Assembly: GCA_023398105.1 (NCBI GenBank)
Contig: JAEWST010000114.1
Location: forward strand, 53,743 to 117,742
DNA: 64,000 nt
Direction of reading: 5' to 3'
Source of the DNA: Bacillota bacterium
GTDB lineage: Bacteria > Bacillota > Clostridia > Acetivibrionales > DSM-1351
A program made the position numbers and the translations under genes. Position 1 is the stretch's first letter, and each line of letters starts with the position of its first letter. Positions 26,402 to 35,894 of the stretch are shown piece after piece. The notes beneath the pieces were generated by a model, which was given only the letters and a program-made list of their open reading frames with translations, did no database searches and had not been told where the DNA came from.

Positions 26402-26656
26402 TTACCCCATTGTATAAATTAATACTAAAAGTATTCCTGATATACCTATAAATAGGGGACTGTGATACTTATCTAAATCTTTTCTATATCCAACACATCT
26501 TGGCATAAGGTACATACTTAGACTAAGTAAGGTTGTCATCACTCCGGCACTAAGCAAAAAATAGTTTGTCTTTTGAGTTAGAACACTAACTAACAATATG
26601 GGTAATAAATATAAAATAGTCACTAAAACTCTTGATTTACTAATAACTCTTTGCAT
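26402..26656 (-). CDS. Small membrane protein, three predicted helices
   Basis: 84 aa. I start at the ATG at 26656, preceded by SD AAAGGAG at 7 bases; the frame is open further upstream (to 26755) but without a good SD. Predicted helices are at about residues 9-27, 31-50 and 65-83, with a charged loop GYRKDLDKYH between the last two. No family is recognised. It is convergent with the small secreted protein and shares its terminator. A role as immunity protein is conceivable but only from position. Confidence 0.6.
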   Translation of the reverse strand: MQRVISKSRVLVTILYLLPILLVSVLTQKTNYFLLSAGVMTTLLSLSMYLMPRCVGYRKDLDKYHSPLFIGISGILLVLIYTMG

Positions 26657-26922
26657 AAAAAAACTCCTTTCATTTGAATTAAAAATGCTTGATTTAATTA
26701 TATGTAATATATTGACAATAGTAAACATCTTTACATTAAATCTACTGGTTCTCATATATATCCAGTTATTGGACTGTAGCCAACATTTCCGACGAAACCC
26801 ACGTTAAGGGAACAATTGGAAACAAAAACTGTTTTTTACCCACGCTAAGGAATTTGATTATAACACTTAAAGTCCTGCAACACTTTTGTGACAGCACAGA
26901 ATATAAAAAAAGTACTTTTGTG

Positions 26923-27087
26923 CTAGTATGTGATGGCTTGTTCCAGTTTGTCGGAAATCTTTGGGTCAATATCTCTGATTTTATCAATGCACTTTTCTAC
27001 GGTGTCCTTGCATTTTGAATATTTCTTGTCAACGTCAAGTATTCCATGATATGTATTTTCACGTCTTGCAGATATTAACTCAATAAA
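26923..27087 (-). pseudogene. Fragment of an unidentified gene (3' end remnant)
   Basis: A 54-codon open stretch with protein-like composition, rich in charged helix residues (KCKDTVEKCIDKIRD, then PKISDKLEQ) and ending in TAG. It has no start codon: a TAA stop lies in frame directly upstream. It looks like the C-terminal end of a decayed or interrupted small gene. The gene family is not recognised. It lies in the 500-base gap between the small membrane protein and hsdR. Confidence 0.4.
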
Positions 27088-27156
27088 TTAAGAGTTTTTT
27101 TGCGTAGGAGAAATACAATGAGAACAAAAAATGAAATCCCATCTCATTAAGCTCCC

Positions 27157-30100
27157 TTATGCCACCCTTGCATTTTTATTAATGCTGTCAATTACCTTTC
27201 GTATGCCCATCCAAATACCCATATCCTCAAATATCTCTGCCACGCTGCCCATGTCATTAAAAGGCTTATCACCAAGAACACTTAAGTCCTTCATCATGCC
27301 ATTCTTTACAACATATGTGATTATCATATTAACAAAGTTAATCTGATTACTGTTTAGATTGGCATTGTTCAAATACTCGGAAAAAGCTTCTTTAGCCGCC
27401 TCCATTGAAAGACCAACAATTGACCGTACTAATTCACCAAGAGGAGTGTCTCCATACTCTTCTTCATAGTCTTGTCTGCTACCTATTTCGTTCCAAAGAA
27501 TTTTTTCCAATTCCCTAACATCACTTTCTGTTAAAGGCTTATTGGTTTTAAGTTTTGAGATAACTAATATATCCTCATGCTGCTTCAAATAATACTCTAC
27601 CTTGGCTTTGTAGTTTTTCAAATAATCATTTGAAAGATCAGCCTCTCTCCATTCCATTGATAAAATATCATCTGCAAAATCAGTTTCATAATTTGCATGT
27701 GCTTCAAACTTGACATATTTCATTAAATCACGCAGTTTTGTTCTGATTGCCTCAAACTCATTGATTCCAGCATTGTCAATATAGTCTGTATGTAATAATT
27801 CTTCAATAAAAGCTTTTTTAGCCGTAATTTCTGGAATAGTTGCAAATCCTGCTAGTGCCGATATTTTCTTATATAAATCAGTTTTAGCCTTTCTATATTT
27901 CTTTCCCACCAAATAGGCTAATTCTATCCCATGCATCAAATTATCAAAGCGAAGGGCTGATATTTCGTCTTTGTCTGGCAGCACTAAGGGTGCAATATGC
28001 TCTGCCAACTGCAAGGTCACTTCATAGGTTAATGCTTGATACGCTTCAACATTATTATAGCCATCTACATATTTTAAATGTTGTTTAACTGCAAAGTTAT
28101 CTCGGTTAAGCTCATTAACCTTGACCACTAAATACTTCACTAGCTCCTTTCTAAAGGGAATTAAATCCTCAGTTTGGTATTCCAAGTCTTGTAATTTATA
28201 TACAATATCAACTTTAATATTAAATAGTCTTTCTTGTAAGGAGCCTACAGCAACAGCTTCCTTACCATTCTTATTAACATCAAAAAATGTAAATACATCG
28301 CTGAAATCAAATATATAAAAACATTTTTTGTCTTCCCCATCAATTAATTCAGGACAAAGTCTAGTTCCACGCCCTATCATCTGCCAAAACTTTGTTTTAC
28401 TCATAACAGGTTTAAAGAAAACAAGATTCAGAATTTCAGGAATATCAATACCAGTATCTAGCATGTCAACTGAAATTGCTATTTGTGGCAGCTTTTTTGC
28501 ATCAGAAAATTCATCAATCAAGCTCTGCGAATAATTAGTGTAGTTATCAATCACTCTTGCATAATGGGGTGGGTAATTAGAGTATTCCTCATCCCAAACT
28601 TTTAAAATTTCCTCAGCGTGGTTATGGCTCTTTGCAAATATAATTGTTTTTCCAATTTTATTTCCGTAGTCAACCTTTAGACCATACGTCATAAGAGTAT
28701 TCAAAGCTTTTCGAATGGTATCCTTGTTAAACAACCATTCATTCAAGGCTCTAGCGTCAATGCTCTCAGGTATTGTACCATCTTCGGCAGTAAAGGTAGC
28801 TTCATATTCTTCCTTTTCTTCTTTTGTAAGGTTTTTATATAAAATACCCTCATGCGTAAATTTCAATTTAGTATCTGCCACACGATATTTTACTAAAAAT
28901 TTATCTTCTACCGCTTGGTCTAGTTCATAGCCATAGGTCGGCATACCGTCTTCCAATTCAAAAATAGAATATGTACTCCTATCAATTTCATTTCTTGGTG
29001 TAGCTGTTAAACCTATCAATAGGGCATCAAAGTAAGTAAAAATGTCTTTATATTTGTTGTAAATACTTCTATGAGCCTCATCTACTATAATCAAGTCAAA
29101 ATGACCGCAAGTATAAAGCTTGCTTCCAGCATCATCCTTTGTATCATCAATACAATTCATCATAGTCTGATAAGTGGAAAAAACTGCTCTCGCATTTGCA
29201 TTATCTTTATCTTCACATAGGTTTGTAATGGATAAATCAGGCAGTAGATTGTGAAACGCTCTTTTAGCCTGAGTTACAAGGCTTGTCCTGTCTGCTAAGA
29301 AAAGTATATTTTTAATCCAGCCATGACGAAGCAGCACATCAACTAAAGAAATAACTGTCCTCGTCTTTCCGCTGCCAGTAGCCATAACAAGAAGAGCCTT
29401 TCTTTGATTATATTCATCAAAAGTCTCACATACAGCCTTAATAGCAGCCTTTTGGTAATACCTATTAGAAATATTATCGTTTATCTGAATATCATTAAGG
29501 TGAGTTCTCATGTCCAAAATATTAAATAGTTTTTCTAAATCCCGTTTAGAATATATTCCTGACACCTTTCGTTCTGGATATCCTTTTTTGCCATCTATCC
29601 ATATTCTCGTATCAAATCCATTACTTAGGAATATAACAGGTCTGCGTTTGAATTTCTTCTCTAAATAGTTGGCATATAGAACTGCCTGCTGTCTTCCCTT
29701 TGAAACATCAACACAGGTTTTCTTTGCTTCAATGACAGCTAAAGGTCTGCCATCATCACCAAATAGCACATAATCAGCAAGCCCAGAATTAGATTTATTA
29801 GGCATCTCTTGTATTGGGTACTCATCTATCCAATTCTTATTATGTTCCCAGCCTGCATCTGTAAGCATTACATCAATATATGCTTTACGGGTTTTAAATT
29901 CGGAAAATTCTAGTGGTTTTTGAATATAACTTTCTTCTCTAGCTTCTCTACGCTTGGTTAATTGTTCTTTTAAGTTTGCATTTTCTTTGATTAACTTTTC
30001 AACATCTACATCTGGGAATTCCTTTGTAGTCTCCTGTTTTACTTGTTCAAGTAATTTCTCATTATAGGCTGAAGAGGTATAATCTTTAGCATAGCAATAA

Positions 30101-30465
30101 GCAACAAAATCCATAAAAATAAATAGATTCTCCAATGCAAGCTTTGCTCTATCTTCTGTAATATCCTTTGCCTTATGAGCAACATTGTTTCCTATGGTGC
30201 GGATATATTCCATTCTTTTATGGATGTCTGGGCCTACAATGTCTTTAAAGTTATTGTCATTCATCAAAGTACCTAAATTATCCTGATAAGGCATACTTAA
30301 GGAACTATCTACACTGTAAAGCCATTTGATGGCAAACTCCATTGCTCGCCTGCAATTTATAGCAGAGGTAGCATAATCTATGTTAAAAACTTTTTCGGCT
30401 GATATTGCCACATCTGCAAATGGGGCAAATTGGGGTTCTGTTTTTAAGAAATCAAAGTTAGTCAT
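27157..30465 (-). CDS. hsdR: Type I restriction enzyme R subunit (HsdR)
   Basis: 1102 aa. An N-terminal DUF4145-like helical domain (about residues 1-130) and a coiled linker lead into the PD-(D/E)xK nuclease, with GLADYVLFGDDGRPLAVIEA followed by KK. The superfamily 2 translocase has Walker A MATGSGKTRT, motif II IIVDEAHRS, motif III GLTATPRN, and motif VI MIGRGTRLCP. The C-terminal region contacts HsdM/HsdS. It cuts unmodified DNA at a distance after ATP-driven translocation. It follows hsdS by 22 bases; SD GGAGAGG. All motifs appear intact, so the system should be active. Confidence 0.95.
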   Translation of the reverse strand: MTNFDFLKTEPQFAPFADVAISAEKVFNIDYATSAINCRRAMEFAIKWLYSVDSSLSMPYQDNLGTLMNDNNFKDIVGPDIHKRMEYIRTIGNNVAHKAKDITEDRAKLALENLFIFMDFVAYCYAKDYTSSAYNEKLLEQVKQETTKEFPDVDVEKLIKENANLKEQLTKRREAREESYIQKPLEFSEFKTRKAYIDVMLTDAGWEHNKNWIDEYPIQEMPNKSNSGLADYVLFGDDGRPLAVIEAKKTCVDVSKGRQQAVLYANYLEKKFKRRPVIFLSNGFDTRIWIDGKKGYPERKVSGIYSKRDLEKLFNILDMRTHLNDIQINDNISNRYYQKAAIKAVCETFDEYNQRKALLVMATGSGKTRTVISLVDVLLRHGWIKNILFLADRTSLVTQAKRAFHNLLPDLSITNLCEDKDNANARAVFSTYQTMMNCIDDTKDDAGSKLYTCGHFDLIIVDEAHRSIYNKYKDIFTYFDALLIGLTATPRNEIDRSTYSIFELEDGMPTYGYELDQAVEDKFLVKYRVADTKLKFTHEGILYKNLTKEEKEEYEATFTAEDGTIPESIDARALNEWLFNKDTIRKALNTLMTYGLKVDYGNKIGKTIIFAKSHNHAEEILKVWDEEYSNYPPHYARVIDNYTNYSQSLIDEFSDAKKLPQIAISVDMLDTGIDIPEILNLVFFKPVMSKTKFWQMIGRGTRLCPELIDGEDKKCFYIFDFSDVFTFFDVNKNGKEAVAVGSLQERLFNIKVDIVYKLQDLEYQTEDLIPFRKELVKYLVVKVNELNRDNFAVKQHLKYVDGYNNVEAYQALTYEVTLQLAEHIAPLVLPDKDEISALRFDNLMHGIELAYLVGKKYRKAKTDLYKKISALAGFATIPEITAKKAFIEELLHTDYIDNAGINEFEAIRTKLRDLMKYVKFEAHANYETDFADDILSMEWREADLSNDYLKNYKAKVEYYLKQHEDILVISKLKTNKPLTESDVRELEKILWNEIGSRQDYEEEYGDTPLGELVRSIVGLSMEAAKEAFSEYLNNANLNSNQINFVNMIITYVVKNGMMKDLSVLGDKPFNDMGSVAEIFEDMGIWMGIRKVIDSINKNARVA

Positions 30466-30487
30466 AATACGCTGCCTCTCCCTCTTA

Positions 30488-31660
30488 TTATCCGAAATAT
30501 TGTTGCATTAATGCTTTATAGTTTAGTTCTAGTTTTTCAAGGGCTTGCTGTAATTGTGCTTTTTGTTGCTCGACCTGCTGGACGAAGGATGCGAATTGGG
30601 TTTGGAGGTCGAGGGGGGGAAGTGGAATTTTAATGCTATTTAGCACTCCTGTATTCATATGTGTAAACGCATTATCCCCACCTGTCCTTAATTGACAAAC
30701 CTTATTTCCATGAACATTTACTAGCATAACAAAATATAATGGTAATATTCTTTCATTTAATCTAAGCCGAATTAAATTAGTGCTAATTATTGAGTTTTCA
30801 TATTCTGAACTTACTACACACATCTTTCCAACAGTACCTGCCCTAGAAATAATAATATCTCCGTTATGAACACTATAACTTTTAAGCTCGTGATACTTTT
30901 CTAGTGCTATCCACAGATTAGCTGTTTTTATAAATCTACCTTGTTTTGTGATATTATCCATGTTCCATACTGGTATACCTGATTCAATATATTCGTCCTT
31001 TTTTAATGCACTACCAAATGGTCCACATTTTATAGCATCTTCCTTGTCATAGCAATCCATTAAACTATGAATTTTAAAATTATTTTCATTTGCTATTGGA
31101 TCTCCGAACATCTCAACAAACTTTGCTTTAACCAAAAAATCTAATTTCTCAATTTGCTTCTTTCGAAGAGATATCAAAGTGCTTGCCTTATCTAATATTT
31201 CAGCAATTTTCTTTTGTTCTTCCAATTTCAGTACCGGGATTATAATTTTACTTAGACCATCATTATTTAACGCTTGTTGGGTTGCTCCTGTACAATATTT
31301 ATCCTTCTGTTCCAAAAAAAACGGACTATTAATATATGAAAAAAGAAATTTAGGAAGCACTTTATTTCTTTTCGCTCTTAAACAATAAAAACCTGTTGAA
31401 AAAATCAACTCTTGTTCTATTCCTGTAACTAATAATGTTTTTTGTGTATCTTTCATTTTGGCAAATAGTATTTCATTTTCCTGGGCAACCACATTTGCTC
31501 TTGAAGGTCTATTACTAAATGTAACAACTTGTGCTTGCTTATAATCAACCTTATTAATATCTACTGCTCCAGTACTAATATATAATTTCTCACCCTTATA
31601 TTCGCTTATTCTTCTATTTATTACATCAACACAGTCTAAAATCAGAACTTTTTTACTCAC
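30488..31660 (-). CDS. hsdS: Type I restriction-modification specificity subunit (HsdS)
   Basis: 390 aa with the classic two-fold layout: target recognition domain 1 (about 1-145), central coiled coil (EEQKKIAEILDKASTLISLR), target recognition domain 2 (about 190-345) and a C-terminal coiled coil (QVEQQKAQLQQALEKLEL). Each recognition domain ends in the usual short conserved segment (IIIPVLKLEEQ; IKIPLPPLDLQ). It sets the bipartite DNA target; the target itself cannot be read off. It overlaps hsdM by 8 bases. No second or inverted hsdS fragment is nearby, so no phase-variable shuffling is evident. Confidence 0.93.
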   Translation of the reverse strand: MSKKVLILDCVDVINRRISEYKGEKLYISTGAVDINKVDYKQAQVVTFSNRPSRANVVAQENEILFAKMKDTQKTLLVTGIEQELIFSTGFYCLRAKRNKVLPKFLFSYINSPFFLEQKDKYCTGATQQALNNDGLSKIIIPVLKLEEQKKIAEILDKASTLISLRKKQIEKLDFLVKAKFVEMFGDPIANENNFKIHSLMDCYDKEDAIKCGPFGSALKKDEYIESGIPVWNMDNITKQGRFIKTANLWIALEKYHELKSYSVHNGDIIISRAGTVGKMCVVSSEYENSIISTNLIRLRLNERILPLYFVMLVNVHGNKVCQLRTGGDNAFTHMNTGVLNSIKIPLPPLDLQTQFASFVQQVEQQKAQLQQALEKLELNYKALMQQYFG

Positions 31661-33155
31661 CCAACATCCCCTCCAGTTCTTTCAAACCTTCAGTTATCTG
31701 CACTTCAAGCTCCTGTATCTCCTTTATGATTTCTAAAGGTGCAGGGTATTCTTCAGCTACATACTCAACCTTTTTATATTTATTAATTGATAAATCATAT
31801 CTATTATCAACAATTTCCTGCTTGTCTACAAAAAAGCTCTTATCGGTTCTTTTTCTGCCCTCTTCATTTGAAATATTGTGAAAGCGTTCAATAATATCAG
31901 GAATATCATTTTGTTCAACAGGCGTTCTCTTATCGTCAAGGCTATAGCCATCTGCCTGCATATCATAGAACCAAACCTTGTCAGTGCCGCCATGTCCTGT
32001 TTTAGTGAAAATCAATATTCCTGTTGAAACTCCAGCATAGGGCTTGAATACACCGCTTGGCATTGAAATAACCGCTTCTAAACGATTGTTTTCTATTATT
32101 TCCTTACGAATGTCCTTATGGGCTGTTGATGAACCAAACAATACTCCATCTGGAACAATAGATGCACAACGCCCTCCAACCCTGAGCATACGCAAAAACA
32201 ATGTTAAAAATAATATTTCTGTTTTCTTTGTTTTTGTAACCTTAAGCAAATCTGCGGAAACAATATCATAGTCCAAACTTCCTTTGAAAGGCGGATTTGC
32301 CAATATCATAGAATACTTGTTATTATCAGTATTTTGGTCTGAAAGACTATCTCTATACTCAATATTTGGATTTTCAATTCCATGTGTCATCATGTTCATT
32401 GCACCAATTCGAAGCATAGTTCTGTCCATGTCATAACCATTGAACATTTCATTATTGTAATGGGCTTTATTATTTGCATTCATAAAAATTTCTTCGAGAT
32501 ATTTCTCTTTTAAATATTCACCCGAACTAACTAAAAATCCACTTGTGCCACATGATGGGTCGCATATGATATCCTGCGGCTTTGGTGCCATTATCTCAAC
32601 CATCATTCTAATAATATGTCTAGGTGTTCTAAATTGACCATTACGTCCAGCAGTAGAAATCTTGGACAGTAAATATTCATATAAATCGCCTTTTGCATCT
32701 TTACTTTGTTCCTTTTTTAGCAATCCATATATCTCGTCCAACGAATCTACTATTTTTGAAAGCAACTGTGGAGTTTCTATTTTTAATAAGGCATCTCCCA
32801 TATATTTTGAATATGCACTATTCTTGTCTGTATGTAATCCCTTGATAAAAGGAAATACACCTAGCTGTACTATTTCATGCACCTCAGTAGCTGGTTTATC
32901 TCTAAAGGATGACCATTTTAATTGTTTGCCGTCTATCTTCTTATTTCCAACCTGAAATTCTCCATCAAATATGCTTTTATATGGTATTTCAAGCATATTA
33001 CTTTCTCTTTGTTTAATATTATCTACATCATCTAAATCCCTAATAAACATTAGGTAAGTAATTTGTTCTATAACATCAAGTGGGTTGGTCAAGCCCCCTG
33101 CTGCAAAAACATCCCATAAGCCGTCAATTTTATTCTTTAGTTCACCTGTAATCAT
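31653..33155 (-). CDS. hsdM: Type I restriction-modification methyltransferase subunit (HsdM)
   Basis: 500 aa N6-adenine methyltransferase. The N-terminal helical HsdM domain includes EQITYLMFIRDLDD; the SAM-binding motif I is DPSCGTSGFL and the catalytic motif IV is NPPF (ILANPPFKGSLDYD). The tail (about 460-500) is a coiled coil that holds HsdS. It is the first gene of the hsdM-hsdS-hsdR operon; SD GGAG 9 bases before the ATG at 33155. Confidence 0.95.
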   Translation of the reverse strand: MITGELKNKIDGLWDVFAAGGLTNPLDVIEQITYLMFIRDLDDVDNIKQRESNMLEIPYKSIFDGEFQVGNKKIDGKQLKWSSFRDKPATEVHEIVQLGVFPFIKGLHTDKNSAYSKYMGDALLKIETPQLLSKIVDSLDEIYGLLKKEQSKDAKGDLYEYLLSKISTAGRNGQFRTPRHIIRMMVEIMAPKPQDIICDPSCGTSGFLVSSGEYLKEKYLEEIFMNANNKAHYNNEMFNGYDMDRTMLRIGAMNMMTHGIENPNIEYRDSLSDQNTDNNKYSMILANPPFKGSLDYDIVSADLLKVTKTKKTEILFLTLFLRMLRVGGRCASIVPDGVLFGSSTAHKDIRKEIIENNRLEAVISMPSGVFKPYAGVSTGILIFTKTGHGGTDKVWFYDMQADGYSLDDKRTPVEQNDIPDIIERFHNISNEEGRKRTDKSFFVDKQEIVDNRYDLSINKYKKVEYVAEEYPAPLEIIKEIQELEVQITEGLKELEGMLGE

Positions 33156-33554
33156 TAGTAAATCTCCGTTTCGATTTTTTATACAAATTAGAGCAACAGC
33201 AAGCTATTCCCTTCAAATGCAATTGCTAAATGTCTATATTTAAAGAAATTATACCTTCGTTATTATCTTAATATTATTTATGCTTTATTAACGACACATA
33301 CCAAAATATTAACTTGTAAAATTCGAGGAATTCTTTCCCACATTATACCATAATATACGACAAACACTCAATATTTTTGAGTGCATGTGATTTGTTTATT
33401 AGAAAATTACCAAATAAGATTAAATAATAGCGGGAATAACTTGCTAAAGGTTTGTAGTTAAACATGGACAACTATCAGTTAACAAGACTATATATGCTGT
33501 AAAAAGGACTACTCAACTTTGAACAGCCCTTTTACATCGTTAAATTTTTATAAA
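33156..33554. other. Intergenic region upstream of hsdM
   Basis: No gene is supported. It should hold the hsd operon promoter. CACTCAA and TTGAGTG (33365-33383, 5-base loop) form a perfect 7-bp hairpin that could be an operator or leader structure. The right end holds the terminator of the 85-aa protein gene (33499-33536). Confidence 0.5.
33499..33536 (-). terminator. Terminator of the 85-aa membrane protein gene
   Basis: On the minus strand TGTAAAAGGGCT pairs with AGTCCTTTTTAC around a 14-base loop, with one or two mismatches and a T-run. It begins about 20 bases after the stop codon. The loop happens to hold AAAGTTGAGT, like the ends of the dispersed repeat. Confidence 0.6.
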
Positions 33555-33812
33555 TCATTTGAACATTTTACTATATTTCTTCCATTTTCTCAATCCAAAG
33601 AAAATTGAAATAACACAAAGCAATATAATATTAACTATAATATTAGTTATAAACTGTTTATATGAAAAGTTCCTATATATCAGGACTCGTAATATTGGGA
33701 GAAAAATCCCCAATGGCAAAGAAATAGTTATTATCCAATGAAACAGTAAGTATCTAAATTTGCCTTGCTCCTTAATCTTTACCCATTGTTCTTGTGTTAT
33801 ATCAGTTTTCAT
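33555..33812 (-). CDS. Small membrane protein, two predicted helices
   Basis: 85 aa. A charged N-terminus (ITQEQWVKIKEQGK) precedes two hydrophobic segments (about residues 22-44 and 53-73) and a basic tail ending KKYSKMFK. No family is recognised. The SD before the ATG is weak (GGTGAT). Its own terminator follows. It lies between the AlbA-type regulator and the restriction operon, on the same strand. Confidence 0.6.
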   Translation of the reverse strand: MKTDITQEQWVKIKEQGKFRYLLFHWIITISLPLGIFLPILRVLIYRNFSYKQFITNIIVNIILLCVISIFFGLRKWKKYSKMFK

Positions 33813-33859
33813 TTAAATCACCATCCATAAAGTATTTATTAACTTCAATTAGAATCAGT

Positions 33860-35146
33860 CTACTTCACCACATACCTCGTCAGTTTTCCATTACCAACCT
33901 TTTTGATAAGCCCTTTATCTAGCATTTCTTTAAGTATATTGACCGCATGGGTTGTTCCACTCCCCAAAGCCTCTTCGACATCACTGCGAGTAATTTCTAT
34001 TTTCTTTTCAAATAATTTTAGTATTGGCAAATACTTTTTATCTTCTGCACTTAACTCTTGTGCATGTATGTTAGGCAAAGTGACTCTAAATGCACCTTCC
34101 ACATTTTCAAACTTTGGTTGTACAAGCAATCCCTTATAACAACTGATTATCTTGCTAATACCTGTGCCGTATGCCTCAATTAATTTCATTCTATAAAATA
34201 AATTTGCTAATTTTTCATTTCTTGCTTGTGATGCCCCAAGCATAGCTGCCTCTAAAGATAAACCAGGCACTAGTCCACCTAAAGAGATAATCTCTAAACG
34301 GTCAGAATAGAGGTTAATAAATGTGCTGCCCCTAAAGGAGTAATCCCTGTGAACAATTGCGTTAAGTAAGGCTTCACGAACAGCATCTTCTGGATAGTCC
34401 CGCTCATCTGTTCGTAATAATTCATGGAAGGTAGCTTTTGTCCTGTTATAAAAATTTATAGTTTTATAGGCATCTGTAAGCTGTTCAAATAGAGAACCAT
34501 TAAGCTCTTTTCTATCTTTAAACACTAGCTTATCTGTGCCTTGGAAAATTGCAAATTTGATAGAGTGCTTGCATTGGTCTGAAACAAGTAACCCCATATT
34601 TGTATAAATATCATCAGAAGAAAGAATTCCTAAATTTTTCATTTGAACTTCTGTAAATTCTAATTGTCTTTTTTGAAGCTCCTCATTTAGTCTATTAAAA
34701 GTCAAATCTTGAACTAGAGAACGATTTGCTTCAAATGAATCACCATCTGTCATTTTTATCATCATGGGGATAGCGTCTTGGGATGCTGGAGCAGATGTTG
34801 TTCCAATCCTAACATATACGCCTGCTGGTTTAAGTCCTTTATCCGATAGATAATAAGGCTTTTTTGTACCTTGGCTAATGGTTAATTTAATAAAAAACTT
34901 ATTTTCTTCTTGCATTAACTCAATATTAGTGAACATAGAAACATCAGGGCGAATACCATCTCTTAATGAATTTGATATCTGTTGCATTACAAAGTCGGCA
35001 TTATCAACTCCGATAATTTTTCCGCTATCCCGCACACCAATATAGATTGTCCCACCGTTTGTATTTGCAAAGGCAACAATTTCTTTCTTTAAGTCAGATG
35101 TATAGATTTCTTTTAATTCAATGGTTTCACTTTCGTACAATTTCAT
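33860..35146 (-). CDS. AlbA_2/Schlafen-type ATP-binding regulator with C-terminal winged helix
   Basis: 428 aa. The N-terminal AlbA_2 (divergent AAA-4/Schlafen-type) domain has ESETIELKE and IVAFANTNGGTIYIGV. The middle is a GHKL-like ATP-binding domain (LLNAIVHRDYSFRG, then GGLVPGLS, then EAYGTGISKI), and the C-terminus is a winged helix (VEEALGSGTTHAVNILKEML). This is the COG2865 architecture, annotated as putative transcriptional regulators and often found near defence and mobile genes. I start at the ATG at 35146 behind SD AAGGGGTG; a start at 35185 has no SD. Its target is unknown. Confidence 0.82.
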   Translation of the reverse strand: MKLYESETIELKEIYTSDLKKEIVAFANTNGGTIYIGVRDSGKIIGVDNADFVMQQISNSLRDGIRPDVSMFTNIELMQEENKFFIKLTISQGTKKPYYLSDKGLKPAGVYVRIGTTSAPASQDAIPMMIKMTDGDSFEANRSLVQDLTFNRLNEELQKRQLEFTEVQMKNLGILSSDDIYTNMGLLVSDQCKHSIKFAIFQGTDKLVFKDRKELNGSLFEQLTDAYKTINFYNRTKATFHELLRTDERDYPEDAVREALLNAIVHRDYSFRGSTFINLYSDRLEIISLGGLVPGLSLEAAMLGASQARNEKLANLFYRMKLIEAYGTGISKIISCYKGLLVQPKFENVEGAFRVTLPNIHAQELSAEDKKYLPILKLFEKKIEITRSDVEEALGSGTTHAVNILKEMLDKGLIKKVGNGKLTRYVVK

Positions 35147-35266
35147 AATGACACCCCTTCTATCAGTTTCTATCAGTTCTAACACAACGAGTGATAGAAC
35201 TCAATAATAATAGTCAGACAGCTTACGACAAGGCTTGTTCTCATTATTCTTTATAACATCCATTCT

Positions 35267-35707
35267 TTAAATTTTATCTGAAATCCATTCCATTAATTCA
35301 TAAAAATCCTCTATCATCTTGCTTATTTCAATTTTTCTCTTTTTATCATTTGTGTAAAGTATAAATCCTCCATTAGGAATTTCTGTAAAACTGACTATTT
35401 CCGAAAATTCAACTTTAACCTCTGAAAAAAGATTTTTTTGAACTATGTAATTATCAAATATAGTTATCTTATTATGAAGCAAATAGATTATGCTAAATAT
35501 TATTAAAGCTGAAAAAGGCTCTAAAATAAGTAATAGAACAAAATCTTTACTGCTGTTCTCTACATAGTCGGTAAATGGTAATATTCCTACATAAGCTAAT
35601 AAGCCTGCTATCGCTAAGCCTCCTATTACTATAAAAAGTCTCCAACCAATAGATATTTTATATGTCTTCCCAGTAGAAAATAAGATGCCAGTATCATTAT
35701 TATTCAA
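35267..35707 (-). CDS. Membrane protein with PH-like C-terminal domain, unknown
   Basis: 146 aa. A TTG start at 35707 follows an AAGGGG SD. Two helices (about residues 22-42 and 57-80) form a hairpin, followed by a cytoplasmic beta-rich tail (ITIFDNYIVQKN, then VEFSEIVSFTEIPNGGF) resembling the bacterial PH-like domains used in small membrane sensors. Function is unknown. It is divergent from the sirtuin gene. Confidence 0.6.
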   Translation of the reverse strand: MNNNDTGILFSTGKTYKISIGWRLFIVIGGLAIAGLLAYVGILPFTDYVENSSKDFVLLLILEPFSALIIFSIIYLLHNKITIFDNYIVQKNLFSEVKVEFSEIVSFTEIPNGGFILYTNDKKRKIEISKMIEDFYELMEWISDKI

Positions 35708-35834
35708 AAATTAGTTCCCCTTTTTTCTACATCATTTAATGAAATTACTTAAAAACGTATATCTTCTAATTGCCACTGTTTTGTTTTTCCTCTTCACAGT
35801 ACTATATATTTTATCATATTCCCTATTGTCTTTG

Positions 35835-35864
35835 TTGCCTGAAATATAAAAGCTATGCGATAAT
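35835..35864 (+). promoter_or_regulatory. Candidate sigma-A promoter of the sirtuin gene
   Basis: TTGCCT (35835-35840), an 18-base spacer and GATAAT (35859-35864), about 30 bases before the start codon. Confidence 0.45.
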
Positions 35865-35894
35865 TAATATAAATTAATCAAGGAGATGTTTTAT

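Noticed and set aside
33904..34139. Plus-strand frame inside the AlbA_2 gene, and the many similar frames inside other genes
   Set aside because: They lie opposite well-supported coding sequence, lack ribosome binding sites, and have low-complexity or unlikely composition.
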